Shown here: positions 1-8,572 of the stretch, piece by piece
How the letters are laid out: each line of letters opens with the position of its first letter
How positions within the stretch are numbered: position 1 is the first letter of the stretch
Origin: an uncultured Paracoccaceae bacterium
GTDB lineage: Bacteria > Pseudomonadota > Alphaproteobacteria > Rhodobacterales > Rhodobacteraceae
Reading direction: 5' to 3'
Length of the DNA: 64,000 nucleotides
NCBI GenBank assembly: GCA_951812615.1
Contig: CATOSU010000007.1
Span: 105,751 to 169,750 of the forward strand
The notes under the pieces: generated by a model
The model's input: only the letters and a program-made list of their open reading frames with translations
The model's database searches: none
What the model was told of the DNA's origin: nothing
Made by a program: the position numbers and the translations under genes

Positions 1-1330
1 GATCGTCGATCAGCCGCAGATAGCCTTCGATTTCGGCTGCCGGCCAGCGCCGTTCCATCAGCTTGCGCCGCGCCTCGGCCGCATCGGCGCTGGACCGGAT
101 GGTGGCGACAACCTCGTCCACATTGGACACCGCCACCGCCAGCCCGCACAGGATATGGCTGCGTTCGCGCGCCTTGCGCAGTTCGAACGCAGTGCGACGG
201 GCAACAACCTCTTCGCGGAAATCCAGAAACGCGGTCAGGAACCTGCGCAGGGTCAGCTGCTCGGGCCGGCCGCCGTTCAGTGCCAGCATGTTGCAGCCAA
301 ACGTGGTCTGCATCGGCGAAAACCGCCACAGCTGGTTCAGGACCACCTCGGGCGTTGCGTCGCGCTTGAGCTCGATCACGACGCGGACGCCGTTGCGGTC
401 GCTTTCGTCCTGCACGTGGCTGACGCCCTCGATCCGCTTTTCGCGCACCGCCTCGGCGATCTTTTCGATCATCGCGGCCTTGTTCACCTGATAGGGGATC
501 TCGTCGACGATGATGGCGTAACGGTCTTTGCGCAACTCCTCGACATGGGTCTTGGCGCGGATGATCACGCTGCCGCGGCCCTCCAGATAGGCCTTGCGCG
601 CGCCCGACCGGCCCAGCATCTGTGCGCCGGTGGGGAAATCGGGGCCGGGGATATAGTCCGTCAGCTGTTCCGATGTGAGGTCAGGATCGGTGATCAGGGC
701 AAGGCAGGCCTCCACCACTTCGCCGAGGTTGTGCGGCGGGATATTGGTGGCCATGCCCACGGCAATGCCACCCGCACCGTTGACCAGCATGTTGGGAAAT
801 TTCGCCGGCAGGATCGTCGGTTCGCGGTCCTTGCCGTCGTAGTTGTCCTGAAAATCGACGGTGTCTTTTTCGATATTGGCCAGCAGGGCGGCGGCGGGCT
901 TGTCCATCCGCACCTCGGTATAGCGCATCGCCGCCGGGTCATCGCCGTCCATGGAGCCGAAATTGCCCTGACCGTCCAGCAGCGGCAGCGACATGGAAAA
1001 ATCCTGTGCCATCCGCACCAGCGCGTCGTAGATCGCTGCATCGCCATGCGGGTGATACTTACCCATGACATCGCCCACGGGCCGGGCGGACTTGCGATAT
1101 GGCTTGTCGTGGCTGTTGCCGGTTTCGTGCATCGCATAGAGAATGCGGCGGTGCACCGGTTTCAGCCCGTCGCGCAGATCCGGGATCGCGCGGCTGACGA
1201 TGACCGACATCGCATAGTCGAGATAAGACGACCGCATCTCGTCTTCAATCGAGATGACGGGCCCGTCGTGGACCGGACGTTCGGGCATTTTTTCTTCTTC
1301 GTTTTCAGGTGTTTCCGGCGTATCGCTCAC
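1..1330 (-). CDS. gyrA: DNA gyrase subunit A, 5' part (continues past window start)
   Basis: GyrA is the breakage-reunion subunit of DNA gyrase, which with GyrB introduces negative supercoils in the cytoplasm. The reverse strand reads as a GyrA N-terminal domain: an acidic leader, then [29 protein letters not shown] and [19 protein letters not shown]. The gene runs off the left edge, so about 440 residues are visible. I chose the GTG at 1330 because the reading frame opens there; an internal ATG at 1288 (MPERPV) is an alternative. In the quinolone-resistance region the residue matching E. coli Ser83 is Ala (HGDAAIYD), a natural variant discussed in the findings. It is divergent from usg across 190 bp. 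Family assignment is certain; start moderately sure. Confidence 0.97.
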   Translation of the reverse strand, partial: MSDTPETPENEEEKMPERPVHDGPVISIEDEMRSSYLDYAMSVIVSRAIPDLRDGLKPVHRRILYAMHETGNSHDKPYRKSARPVGDVMGKYHPHGDAAIYDALVRMAQDFSMSLPLLDGQGNFGSMDGDDPAAMRYTEVRMDKPAAALLANIEKDTVDFQDNYDGKDREPTILPAKFPNMLVNGAGGIAVGMATNIPPHNLGEVVEACLALITDPDLTSEQLTDYIPGPDFPTGAQMLGRSGARKAYLEGRGSVIIRAKTHVEELRKDRYAIIVDEIPYQVNKAAMIEKIAEAVREKRIEGVSHVQDESDRNGVRVVIELKRDATPEVVLNQLWRFSPMQTTFGCNMLALNGGRPEQLTLRRFLTAFLDFREEVVARRTAFELRKARERSHILCGLAVAVSNVDEVVATIRSSADAAEARRKLMERRWPAAEIEGYLRLIDD

Positions 1331-1520
1331 GTTTTCTGCCCGTTTTTTGTGCGCACACTACATTTTGTATCCATATCTTATCAGACCCCGTACATGAGGT
1401 GCAATGGCTGTCGCGCCATGCGATTGGCAGCCACGGGAGCCGTCTGATAACACGCTGTTTTTGTTGAAAAGTAACCACTGATGGGCATCATGAAATCATG
1501 CAACAAAAAAAGAGAGGATC

Positions 1521-1790
1521 ATGAGCACATCTGAAACCGAAATGATGCTGCGCGGATACGGGCTGACCACGGCAGAGCTGTTCTACAGGCTGCCGGACTA
1601 TCGCAATGTCCTGAACAGCTTTATCTGGCAGGAATATGACCTTGCCCCGGACCATCCGCGGCTGTTCAAATTCGTGGAGTTCTGGCAGCAGAAAATCGAA
1701 GGCCCGCTGCATTCCGTCCGGTTCACGCACAGGCGGATGCTGACATCCGGCGAATGGCAGAACCAGGTGGGCGAATTCAACCTGCACTGA
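1521..1790 (+). CDS. usg: Usg family protein
   Basis: An 89-residue protein of the alphaproteobacterial Usg family, named from Caulobacter; its biochemical function is not established. The sequence shows the family's features: a small soluble protein with YGLTTAELFYRLPDY near residues 14-28 and the WQEYDLAPDHPRLFKFVEFW block in the centre. The ATG follows an AAGAGAGGATC ribosome-binding region. It stands alone between divergent gyrA and a convergent sulfotransferase gene that ends 9 bp downstream. No membrane segment or signal peptide is visible. The family call rests on recalled sequence resemblance. Confidence 0.85.
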   Translation: MSTSETEMMLRGYGLTTAELFYRLPDYRNVLNSFIWQEYDLAPDHPRLFKFVEFWQQKIEGPLHSVRFTHRRMLTSGEWQNQVGEFNLH

Positions 1791-1799
1791 ACGGGGGCG

Positions 1800-2642
1800 T
1801 CAGGTGCCCCAGATCTCGTCGATGAATTCCCGGCCAAACCGGTCGCGGACGAAATCGTACTGACGCCGATAGGCCGGTTTGAATTCAGCCAGTTCCTCGG
1901 GCGTCAGATCGTTCGACGACGGGCTGGCATTGAACCGCTGGTCGAAATTGACGTCCTGGTATTCAATTCCCAGAAACGCACAGACCTGACGCAGACTGGT
2001 TTCCGAAAACAGAGTTTCGTAAAACCCGATATGGACGTCGTCCCCGAACACGGCTTCCATGTTTTTCACCGTCTGTTCGTAGTCGGAGCGGATATTGTCA
2101 TATTCGCTGCCGCACATTTCGCGCATCGCTTCCAGCTCGTCGGCCTTGCCCGGCGTGATCTCTTTCTTGCGGAATTTCATCTTCACCAGCGAGCGCAGGC
2201 GCTGAACCGGTTCGCGCATCAGAAACAGTGGTTTGGTCACGATATCCCGGCGCTGAAACTCGTCCCGGATATAGTGCAGGGTCGGCTGCGACAGGGAGCA
2301 GTAGGTCGGGGTAATGTCCCCGGTCAGCATCACCCGGCGACGGGTCAGGATGTCGGCGAAATAGGCGAAATAGGCCTGATCGTTGGCCACGAAGGACATC
2401 CGCTGGATGTCGTATTTCGGGGAGCCTCTCGAATAGGTGTCATAGCCGTTGCGAATCGCGAGGCGCGCGGCTTTTTCGAACCGTTTCCGGAAATCCTTGC
2501 ATTCCGGCACGTGGATCGCGTCCAGAACGTGGTATTCTTTGGTGAAACCGAAATTGGCGTCGGACCGGGCGGTCAGGTTCCGGTGCAGCCAAGTTGTTCC
2601 GGATTTCTGGGCGCCCATGCCCAGCAGAAATGTCTTTTCCAT
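1800..2642 (-). CDS. sulfotransferase family protein
   Basis: A 280-residue P-loop sulfotransferase of the bacterial family that moves sulfate from PAPS onto an acceptor, usually a polysaccharide, lipid or small metabolite. The 5'-phosphosulfate-binding loop QKSGTTWLHRNL lies at residues 12-23, and a 3'-phosphate-binding region (LFLMREPVQRLRSLVK) follows in the middle. Residues GSPKYD fit the substrate side of the fold. It has no signal peptide, so it is cytoplasmic. It is followed on the same strand by the Hint-domain gene about 100 bp upstream of its start. Two other sulfotransferase-like genes occur in the window, suggesting sulfated surface polymers; the acceptor cannot be told. Confidence 0.85.
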   Translation of the reverse strand: MEKTFLLGMGAQKSGTTWLHRNLTARSDANFGFTKEYHVLDAIHVPECKDFRKRFEKAARLAIRNGYDTYSRGSPKYDIQRMSFVANDQAYFAYFADILTRRRVMLTGDITPTYCSLSQPTLHYIRDEFQRRDIVTKPLFLMREPVQRLRSLVKMKFRKKEITPGKADELEAMREMCGSEYDNIRSDYEQTVKNMEAVFGDDVHIGFYETLFSETSLRQVCAFLGIEYQDVNFDQRFNASPSSNDLTPEELAEFKPAYRRQYDFVRDRFGREFIDEIWGT

Positions 2643-2745
2643 AGGCCTGTTTATATGCCTTCAGCGTAATGATCGCGCGGACCCTACGCGCGGGTCCGGT
2701 GCAATTCAAGCCGCTGTGGCGCGAAGCGGGGCGTCGCGTCGCAGA

Positions 2746-3774
2746 TTACTGTGTCAGCCCCAGAACGAGGCGCGCCTCGTATCGCCGCAGGGGCGGGGCC
2801 GCCATGGGGAAGGGGGTGTCCTGGCTCGGCGTGGCGAGATCCGGGAACAGGTTCAGAAGCTCGTTGCGGGCATCATGTTCCAGCCCGCGCACCGCCATTT
2901 CACCGGGATAAAAGCTCTCGGTCAGGCAGCCGTCACTTTCCACGATTTCGTGCTGGTCGAACATGAAATGGAAGTAATCGATCCGCGGAACCGGGGCGAC
3001 CACCACGTTTGGAAGCCCGACGAAATACTGTGCCGGGATCAGCACCGGGCCGTCGGCAAAGAACAGATGGGACCGGCTGGAGGTATAGAGAATGCGGTGG
3101 TTGGGCGAAAGCCGCATCGGCCGGTCGTTTCCGATCGTACCCTCGCCGAACCAGATCGGCGCGAAATCGCCCAGCCCGGTCACGGTTGTCCGGCCGGACC
3201 ATTGCACGGCCTTGTAGCCGGATGACCGGGTCCAGACCATATCGCCGGGCGCGATGGTTTCCACCGGTTGCGGACCGATATCGGTCAGGATCTGCGTGCC
3301 GGCAGTAAAACAGGCGACCAGAACGTCGTAATCGGAATCCCCGTTATTCGAGCCGCCGACCTTTACGTACTCTTTGCCGGGTTCCAGCTGATCGGTGAAG
3401 GAAAAGCCCCAGATGTCGGATGTCGCGCCGTTCTGGGAATAGACGTTGATTGTGATCACCGGACCGGTCGGATTGCCGTCTTCGTCCAGTTCCTGCAATT
3501 CGATCAGCGATTCGGATTCGACCTGCGTGCCGTCATCCACCAGCGATCCGCCATCTACGATCGTGTGGTCTCCGGGCAGGTTGTCGTCAAAAACATCCGT
3601 GTTTTGTGTGTCCTCGATGGTGATGTATTCGCCGGTGCCGCCGCTGAAGACAAAAATGGTACCGTCCGGCGTGTCGGCGTTGTTGATGATCGACGTTCCC
3701 GGCGTCAGGTGGGGGGAATCGTTTGCGACGGTCAACGCTTCGCTATCCAGCGCGAAGACAACTTGCTCAACCAT
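2746..3774 (-). CDS. Hint-domain (hedgehog/intein-type) protein
   Basis: A 342-residue protein with an acidic Asp/Asn/Gly-rich N-terminal half and a C-terminal Hint_2-type domain that begins at VACFTAGTQILTDIGPQPVE. The Cys of CFTAGT is the usual first residue of hedgehog/intein autoprocessing modules; later family motifs are seen (GDMVWTRSSGYKAVQWSG, LSPNHRILY). Such proteins are common in Rhodobacterales and often secreted by type I systems; no classical signal peptide is visible. I chose the ATG at 3774, which has TGAGG six bases upstream, rather than the ATG at 3786. Whether it actually self-cleaves is unknown. Confidence 0.82.
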   Translation of the reverse strand: MVEQVVFALDSEALTVANDSPHLTPGTSIINNADTPDGTIFVFSGGTGEYITIEDTQNTDVFDDNLPGDHTIVDGGSLVDDGTQVESESLIELQELDEDGNPTGPVITINVYSQNGATSDIWGFSFTDQLEPGKEYVKVGGSNNGDSDYDVLVACFTAGTQILTDIGPQPVETIAPGDMVWTRSSGYKAVQWSGRTTVTGLGDFAPIWFGEGTIGNDRPMRLSPNHRILYTSSRSHLFFADGPVLIPAQYFVGLPNVVVAPVPRIDYFHFMFDQHEIVESDGCLTESFYPGEMAVRGLEHDARNELLNLFPDLATPSQDTPFPMAAPPLRRYEARLVLGLTQ

Positions 3775-3873
3775 GTGTTGCCTCATTTACTCGTATACTG
3801 CTCGGCAACACAGCTATCGCCGGATTGTGGCAATCCAGAGGACACATGGTGGAGGTTTTGCAGCTATTGCGCG

Positions 3874-4827
3874 TCAGGCAGAACAGCTTGCGCCGCCCAG
3901 CACGCAGAACTTCGCGCAATGCGGGTGGTTGAGATAGACCGGAGCTTCGGCCTCTTCCAGCGTACGACCAAGCTCGAACCCGGGCGAATAGGGCAACAGG
4001 GTGCAGGCCAGCACCACGGGCGCGTCGGCACCCTTGCGGCGGACCACCATCCGGGACGACGAACACATCACCGATGCCGGCGACGTGTTCAGAATGTCCC
4101 AGCAGTCCGTGGTAATCTCTGGCACGTCGACAGCTTCGTCCATTTCGGGGAACAGCACGGTGTCCAGCGGCGACTGTGCGTCGATGTCAAAGCCGTGCGC
4201 GGCATATAGCGCGGCAAACCCGGCCCGTGCGTCGGCTTCGTCGGCCGCCCAATCCAGACGTCCGGCAACTGTCATCCGGATGCCCTGATCGCGCAACCAT
4301 GCCATGCCGTTCAGCGACGTTGCGAAACTGCCCTTGCCGCGTTCTGCGTCGTGACGGGCTGCATCATAGTGGTCCAGTGATACCCGCAGCGTCAGCCGGT
4401 CGCCGAATTCGGCCTGCAGCGCACTTAACCCCCGCTGTATCGCGGGGCGCATCATCGGCACCATCGCATTGGTCAGGATCAGGACCTCGTACCCGCGCCG
4501 CAGCGCTTCACGGGCCATCGAGATGATGTCGCGGTTCATGAACGGTTCGCCGCCGGTAAAGGCAATTTCCCGGATCGGCCAGCCGCGCGTGACGATTTCG
4601 TCCAGATAGGGCAGCACATCGTCCAGCGTCAGGTAGACCAGCGAATCGTTTGTCGGGCTCGAGCTGATGTAGCAGCTGGCACATTCGATGTTGCACAGTG
4701 TTCCGGTGTTGAACCACAGCGTTTTCGGTTGTTCCAGCGCAACACTGGCCCGGTCCTGCCCGTCTGAGGTCAGTCGCGGATGCATAAATTTCCGGGTCGG
4801 AGGCGGATGGCCGGCGTGATCCTTCAT
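3874..4827 (-). CDS. radical SAM protein
   Basis: A 317-residue radical SAM enzyme. The [4Fe-4S] motif CX3CX2C is C45-NIE-C49-AS-C52, followed by the SAM-binding GGEPFMN segment and a TIM-barrel core (LILTNAM, LRVSLDHYD). The C-terminus HCAKFCVLGGASCSA is cysteine-rich and could hold a second cluster, though it is shorter than a classic SPASM domain. The gene is divergent from zwf with 216 bp between the starts and is not near an obvious precursor peptide, so I do not call it a RiPP maturase. Substrate unknown. Confidence 0.85.
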   Translation of the reverse strand: MKDHAGHPPPTRKFMHPRLTSDGQDRASVALEQPKTLWFNTGTLCNIECASCYISSSPTNDSLVYLTLDDVLPYLDEIVTRGWPIREIAFTGGEPFMNRDIISMAREALRRGYEVLILTNAMVPMMRPAIQRGLSALQAEFGDRLTLRVSLDHYDAARHDAERGKGSFATSLNGMAWLRDQGIRMTVAGRLDWAADEADARAGFAALYAAHGFDIDAQSPLDTVLFPEMDEAVDVPEITTDCWDILNTSPASVMCSSSRMVVRRKGADAPVVLACTLLPYSPGFELGRTLEEAEAPVYLNHPHCAKFCVLGGASCSA

Positions 4828-5043
4828 TCTTGCTCCGCTGTTTTTCGGTTACGGAACCGTCAATTAGCCGTTTGCCGGCCTGTGTTCGAGCCCCTGTTGG
4901 CCGACTGACGCCATTGTGAATGGTATATTGCATGGTAGACTTTCCCAAATTCGGCTGTATAGAGACGCCAGAAAAACTGTTAGCGCTGACATTGATGTCG
5001 CGATAGGCCCGCGGGCTGCGACAGAACGAAAGGGCACGGAACA

Positions 5044-5107
5044 ATGGTTTCACGCGTCATACCGGTCGAAACATTCGATCTGGTGATTTTCGGAGGCACG
5101 GGCGATC
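5044..5107 (+). pseudogene. zwf: zwf 5' fragment, cut off by IS256-family insertion
   Basis: The first 21 codons of glucose-6-phosphate dehydrogenase: ATG at 5044, then MVSRVIPVETFDLVIFGGTGD. This is the start of the NADP-binding Rossmann strand and glycine loop. The reading frame runs into the insertion sequence after the 9-bp CGGGCGATC and would end within a few codons. Joining this fragment to base 6500 after removing one target duplication restores FGGTGDLARRK, the standard G6PD nucleotide-binding motif. Confidence 0.93.
5099..5107. repeat. target-site duplication, left copy (CGGGCGATC)
   Basis: CGGGCGATC lies directly before the left inverted repeat of the IS256-family element and recurs at 6491-6499 directly after the right one. 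Nine bases fits the 8-9 bp duplication typical of IS256-family transposition. Confidence 0.93.
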
Positions 5108-6490
5108 GAGATATGGTTGAAAGTTGGTGATGGCCCCTGAGGGGCGGCATATCAAGGCGGTGCTGAAGCGCCGTCAATTCTCAAGAGAAAGGGATATGCC
5201 ACATGTCGAAATCTACCGTTGTTCCATTCGAGCTACCATCGGAATTTTCACCTGATCCGCTGACTGAGGTCATTCAGTTCGGGGCACGCGAGCTGTTGCG
5301 AACGGCTGTGCAGGCTGAGGTTGCCGGTTTCATGGCGGTTCATGCGCAGCTTCTGGACGAGGAAGGTCGCCAGCGTCTGGTGCGCCACGGGGTCCTGCCG
5401 GAGCGCGAGGTGATGACCGGGATCGGCACGGTGCCCGTTCAGGTGCCCCGGGTCCGCGACCGGGGTGCGAACATCGATGGCAGCAAGATCAGGTTCCGTT
5501 CATCCTTGGTGCCGCCGTATCTACGCAAAGCGAAGTCCGTCGAGGAGCTGCTGCCCTGGCTTTACCTGAAGGGCATTTCAACGGGGGACTTCAGCGAGGC
5601 GCTGGCCGCCCTTTTGGGGCCGGATGCAGAGGGGCTGTCAGCCTCCACGATCACGCGACTGAAGGCGACCTGGTGGGACGAGTATGAAGCCTGGCGCAAG
5701 CGTGACCTGTCGGGCAAGCGCTATGTCTACATCTGGGCGGACGGGGTCTGCTTCACGCCCCGTTTGGACGGGGATCGTCAATGTATGTTGGTGATTATCG
5801 GCGCTGACGAGTACGGAGAAAAGGACGTTTTGAGCATCATGGACGGATTCCGGGAGAACGCGGACAGCTGGCGGGACCTGTTACGCGGTCTGAGGAAACG
5901 CGGCCTGACGGTGCCGCCCGAGCTTGCTGTCGGTGATGGCGCGCTTGGGTTCTGGACGGCGCTGCGGGATGTCTATCCGACCACCCGTGAGCAGCGGTGC
6001 TGGGTCCACAAGACGGCCAATGTAACGGGCGCGATGCCCAAGTCGCTGCGGGAAAAAGCCAAGGCCGATCTGCAGGATATTTGGATGGCCGAGACGAAGA
6101 AGGAAGCCAATGCGGCCTTCGATCTCTTCGTGGAAACCTACGGCCTGAAATACGAGCGGGCCGTGGCCAGGCTGGTCAAGGACCGCGACGTGTTGCTGAC
6201 CTTCTATGACTTCCCGGCCGAACACTGGAAACACATCCGGACCACGAACCCGATCGAAAGCGTCTTTGCCACGGTCCGCAACCGAACGCGCAAAACCAAA
6301 GGATGCCTGAACCGCAAGACCGCCCTCGCCATGGTCTTCAGGTTGATGATGTCGGCCAAGAAGAAGTGGAGGAAGATCTCAGGGCCAAACCGTCTGCCCG
6401 AAGTGATCCAGGGGATTGCCTTCAAGGACGGGATCAGGCAACGTCAAAACGCCGCCTGATCACGCCGTCACCAACTTTTGGGCATAACTC
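5108..6490 (+). mobile_element. complete IS256-family insertion sequence (1383 bp)
   Basis: The element is bounded by imperfect terminal inverted repeats. The left end starts GAGATATGGTTGAAAGTTGG and the right end, read inward, starts GAGTTATGCCCAAAAGTTGG; the shared core is AAAGTTGGTGA, with 21 of the first 27 bases matching. It holds one transposase gene spanning most of its length and is flanked by the 9-bp direct repeat CGGGCGATC. Complete ends, intact transposase and exact target duplication indicate a recent insertion. Confidence 0.95.
5203..6459 (+). CDS. IS256-family transposase
   Basis: A 418-residue mutator-type DDE transposase that moves the element. Visible family features are the N-terminal FGARELLRTAVQAEV helix, the central VRDRGANIDGSKIRF and PPYLRKAKSVEELLPWLYLKG blocks, catalytic Asp candidates in YIWADGVCF and AVGDGALGFW, and the conserved TTNPIESVFATVRNRTRKTKG segment with the catalytic Glu. 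Full length for the family with no frameshift, so it is probably active. The ATG follows AGAAAGGG eight bases or so upstream. Confidence 0.96.
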   Translation: MSKSTVVPFELPSEFSPDPLTEVIQFGARELLRTAVQAEVAGFMAVHAQLLDEEGRQRLVRHGVLPEREVMTGIGTVPVQVPRVRDRGANIDGSKIRFRSSLVPPYLRKAKSVEELLPWLYLKGISTGDFSEALAALLGPDAEGLSASTITRLKATWWDEYEAWRKRDLSGKRYVYIWADGVCFTPRLDGDRQCMLVIIGADEYGEKDVLSIMDGFRENADSWRDLLRGLRKRGLTVPPELAVGDGALGFWTALRDVYPTTREQRCWVHKTANVTGAMPKSLREKAKADLQDIWMAETKKEANAAFDLFVETYGLKYERAVARLVKDRDVLLTFYDFPAEHWKHIRTTNPIESVFATVRNRTRKTKGCLNRKTALAMVFRLMMSAKKKWRKISGPNRLPEVIQGIAFKDGIRQRQNAA

Positions 6491-6499
6491 CGGGCGATC
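6491..6499. repeat. target-site duplication, right copy (CGGGCGATC)
   Basis: Exact copy of 5099-5107, directly after the right end of the IS256-family element and forming the first bases of the zwf 3' fragment. Confidence 0.93.
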
Positions 6500-7893
6500 T
6501 GGCCCGTCGCAAAATCCTTCCCAGCCTGTTCAAACGCTATTGCTCGCGCCAGATCCCCGAGGGATCGGCCATCATCGGCGTCGCGCGCGGCGAAATGGAC
6601 AACGCCGGCTATCGCCAGATGGCGGCAGAGGCAATCCGCGAATTCGCTGGCGGGCGGCACTGCGACGACGGCACTTTGGACACGTTCCTTGACCTGCTGC
6701 ACTATCAGTTGGTCGATGCCAGGGGCGAACGCGGCTGGACCGAGCTGAAATCGCTGCTGACCGACGATCACGTCCGGTCCTTCTATTTCTCGGTCGCGCC
6801 GGGCCTCTTTGGCGATCTGGCCGAACGGCTGCATCTGCACGGGATGACAACGCCCGAATGCCGGGTTGTGGTGGAAAAACCCTTTGGTCACGATCTGGAA
6901 ACCGCCCGCGCCCTGAACCAGACGCTGGCTGCACATTTCGAAGAGAATCAGATCTACCGGATCGATCACTACCTGGGCAAGGAAACGGTTCAGAACCTGA
7001 TGGCGATCCGTTTCGGCAACCTGCTGTTCGAACCGCTGTGGAACAGCCAGTATGTTGACCACATTCAGATCACCGTGGCCGAAAGCGTCGGCGTGGGAGG
7101 GCGCGGCGGGTATTACGACACGGCCGGCGCCATGCGCGACATGGTTCAGAATCACCTGATGCAACTGCTCTGCCTGATCGCGATGGAGCCTCCGGCCCGT
7201 TTCGATCCCGACGCTGTGCGCGACGAAAAACTAAAAGTTATCCGCGCGCTGCAGCCGGTTGCTCCGCATCACATCGTGCGCGGCCAATATGGCCCGGGCG
7301 AAGATGACACGCCCGATTACCGTACCGCTGTCGACAACCCGCGCTCCACCACCGAAAGCTATGTCGCGCTGAAGGCCGAGGTCGAAAACTGGCGATGGGC
7401 CGGCACGCCCTTCTATCTGCGAACGGGCAAGCGGCTGAAGGCGCGGTCTTCGGTGATCAACGTGGTGTTCAAGAACCTGCCGCACTCGATCTTCGGCGAA
7501 GAGGCCGGCAGTCACACCAACATCCTGTCGATCCGGTTGCAGCCGAACGAAGGGATCACGCTCCGCGTCACCATCAAGGAACCGGGGCCGGGCGGTATGC
7601 GCCTGATCGACGTGCCGCTGGACATGACATTCGCCGACGCGCTGGGACCGGATGGCGAAGATCCGCCCGACGCCTATGAGCGGCTGATCATGGACGTCAT
7701 GCGCGGCAATCAGACCCTGTTCATGCGCGGCGACGAGGTCGAGGCGGCCTGGGCCTGGACCGATCCGATCATTGCCAATTGGGAAGCGCGCGGAGATGTG
7801 CCAAAACCCTACGAAAGCGGCAGCGCAGGACCCGGCCACGCCGAACAGATATTGGCAAGGGACAAACGGGTCTGGATCGGAATTGCACCATGA
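6491..7893 (+). pseudogene. zwf: zwf 3' fragment: glucose-6-phosphate 1-dehydrogenase lacking its N-terminus
   Basis: This is nearly all of glucose-6-phosphate dehydrogenase, which oxidises glucose-6-phosphate to 6-phosphogluconolactone for the Entner-Doudoroff and pentose phosphate routes. The active-site motif RIDHYLGKE and the RTGKRLKARSS segment are intact. The first 21 codons, with the GGTG part of the NADP-binding loop, lie on the other side of the IS. The frame is open from a TTG at 6478 inside the IS right end, but that has no visible ribosome-binding site and would give a protein lacking the first Rossmann strand. The stop overlaps the pgl start (ATGA), the normal operon arrangement. 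I infer loss of function. Confidence 0.93.
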
Positions 7894-8561
7894 ACTTCCT
7901 CGAATACCCGGATCGCGAAATGGCCGCGCTCGACGTGGCTGACGCGCTGGCCGGCGATCTGGAAAACGCATTGTTCAACCATGACACCGTGACGCTGGCC
8001 GTGCCCGGCGGCGGCACGCCCGGCCCGATCTTCTCGGTCCTGTGCGCCGTCGATCTGGACTGGTCGCGGGTCTGCGTCCTGCCCACCGACGAACGCTGGG
8101 TGCCCGAAGATCACCCGCGCTCGAACGCCCGCCTGATCCGTGAACGCCTGCTGACCGGGCGTGCCGCCGCCGCCCAGTTTCTGTCGTTTCATGGCGATGG
8201 CGTGGACCCCGATGCCACCGCGGCCGCGCTGGCCCCGGTGGTTCAGGCCAAACGCGCCTTGTCGGTCCTGTTTCTGGGCATGGGGACGGATATGCACACC
8301 GCGTCGCTCTTTCCCGGGGCCGACGGGCTCAGCGCGGCGCTGGATCCGCACGCCCCGGCGGTTGCCGTCACCCGGCCTGCCGGCCAGCCCGAACCGCGCA
8401 TCACCCTGACCGCCCCGGTGCTGAAGGGGGCCATGTCCAAGCATCTGGTGATCTTCGGAACCGACAAGCGCGCGGCTCTGGAAAAGGCAGCACATCTGCC
8501 ACCCGAACAGGCGCCCATCCGCGCCGCCCTGCAGGAAACCACGGTCCACTGGGCCGAATAA
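7890..8561 (+). CDS. pgl: 6-phosphogluconolactonase
   Basis: A 223-residue cytoplasmic lactonase that hydrolyses 6-phosphogluconolactone, the product of Zwf. It shows the DevB/SOL-type family signatures: [15 protein letters not shown] near residues 33-47, the [22 protein letters not shown] block, and [16 protein letters not shown] chose the ATG at 7890, overlapping the zwf stop as ATGA and so probably translationally coupled; a longer upstream frame would run deep into zwf. It is followed by pgi after 11 bp. With zwf broken just upstream, both its substrate supply and its translation may be reduced. Confidence 0.96.
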   Translation: MNFLEYPDREMAALDVADALAGDLENALFNHDTVTLAVPGGGTPGPIFSVLCAVDLDWSRVCVLPTDERWVPEDHPRSNARLIRERLLTGRAAAAQFLSFHGDGVDPDATAAALAPVVQAKRALSVLFLGMGTDMHTASLFPGADGLSAALDPHAPAVAVTRPAGQPEPRITLTAPVLKGAMSKHLVIFGTDKRAALEKAAHLPPEQAPIRAALQETTVHWAE

Positions 8562-8572
8562 GAGGACCCGGA

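Noticed and set aside
155-1447. Long open frame on the + strand opposite gyrA
   Set aside because: The reverse strand encodes GyrA unmistakably; the + strand frame is a by-product of high GC codon bias and resembles no protein.
3874-4827. RiPP cluster formed by the radical SAM and Hint-domain genes
   Set aside because: No short precursor gene is seen next to them, and the Hint protein is of a common secreted type; adjacency alone is not enough.
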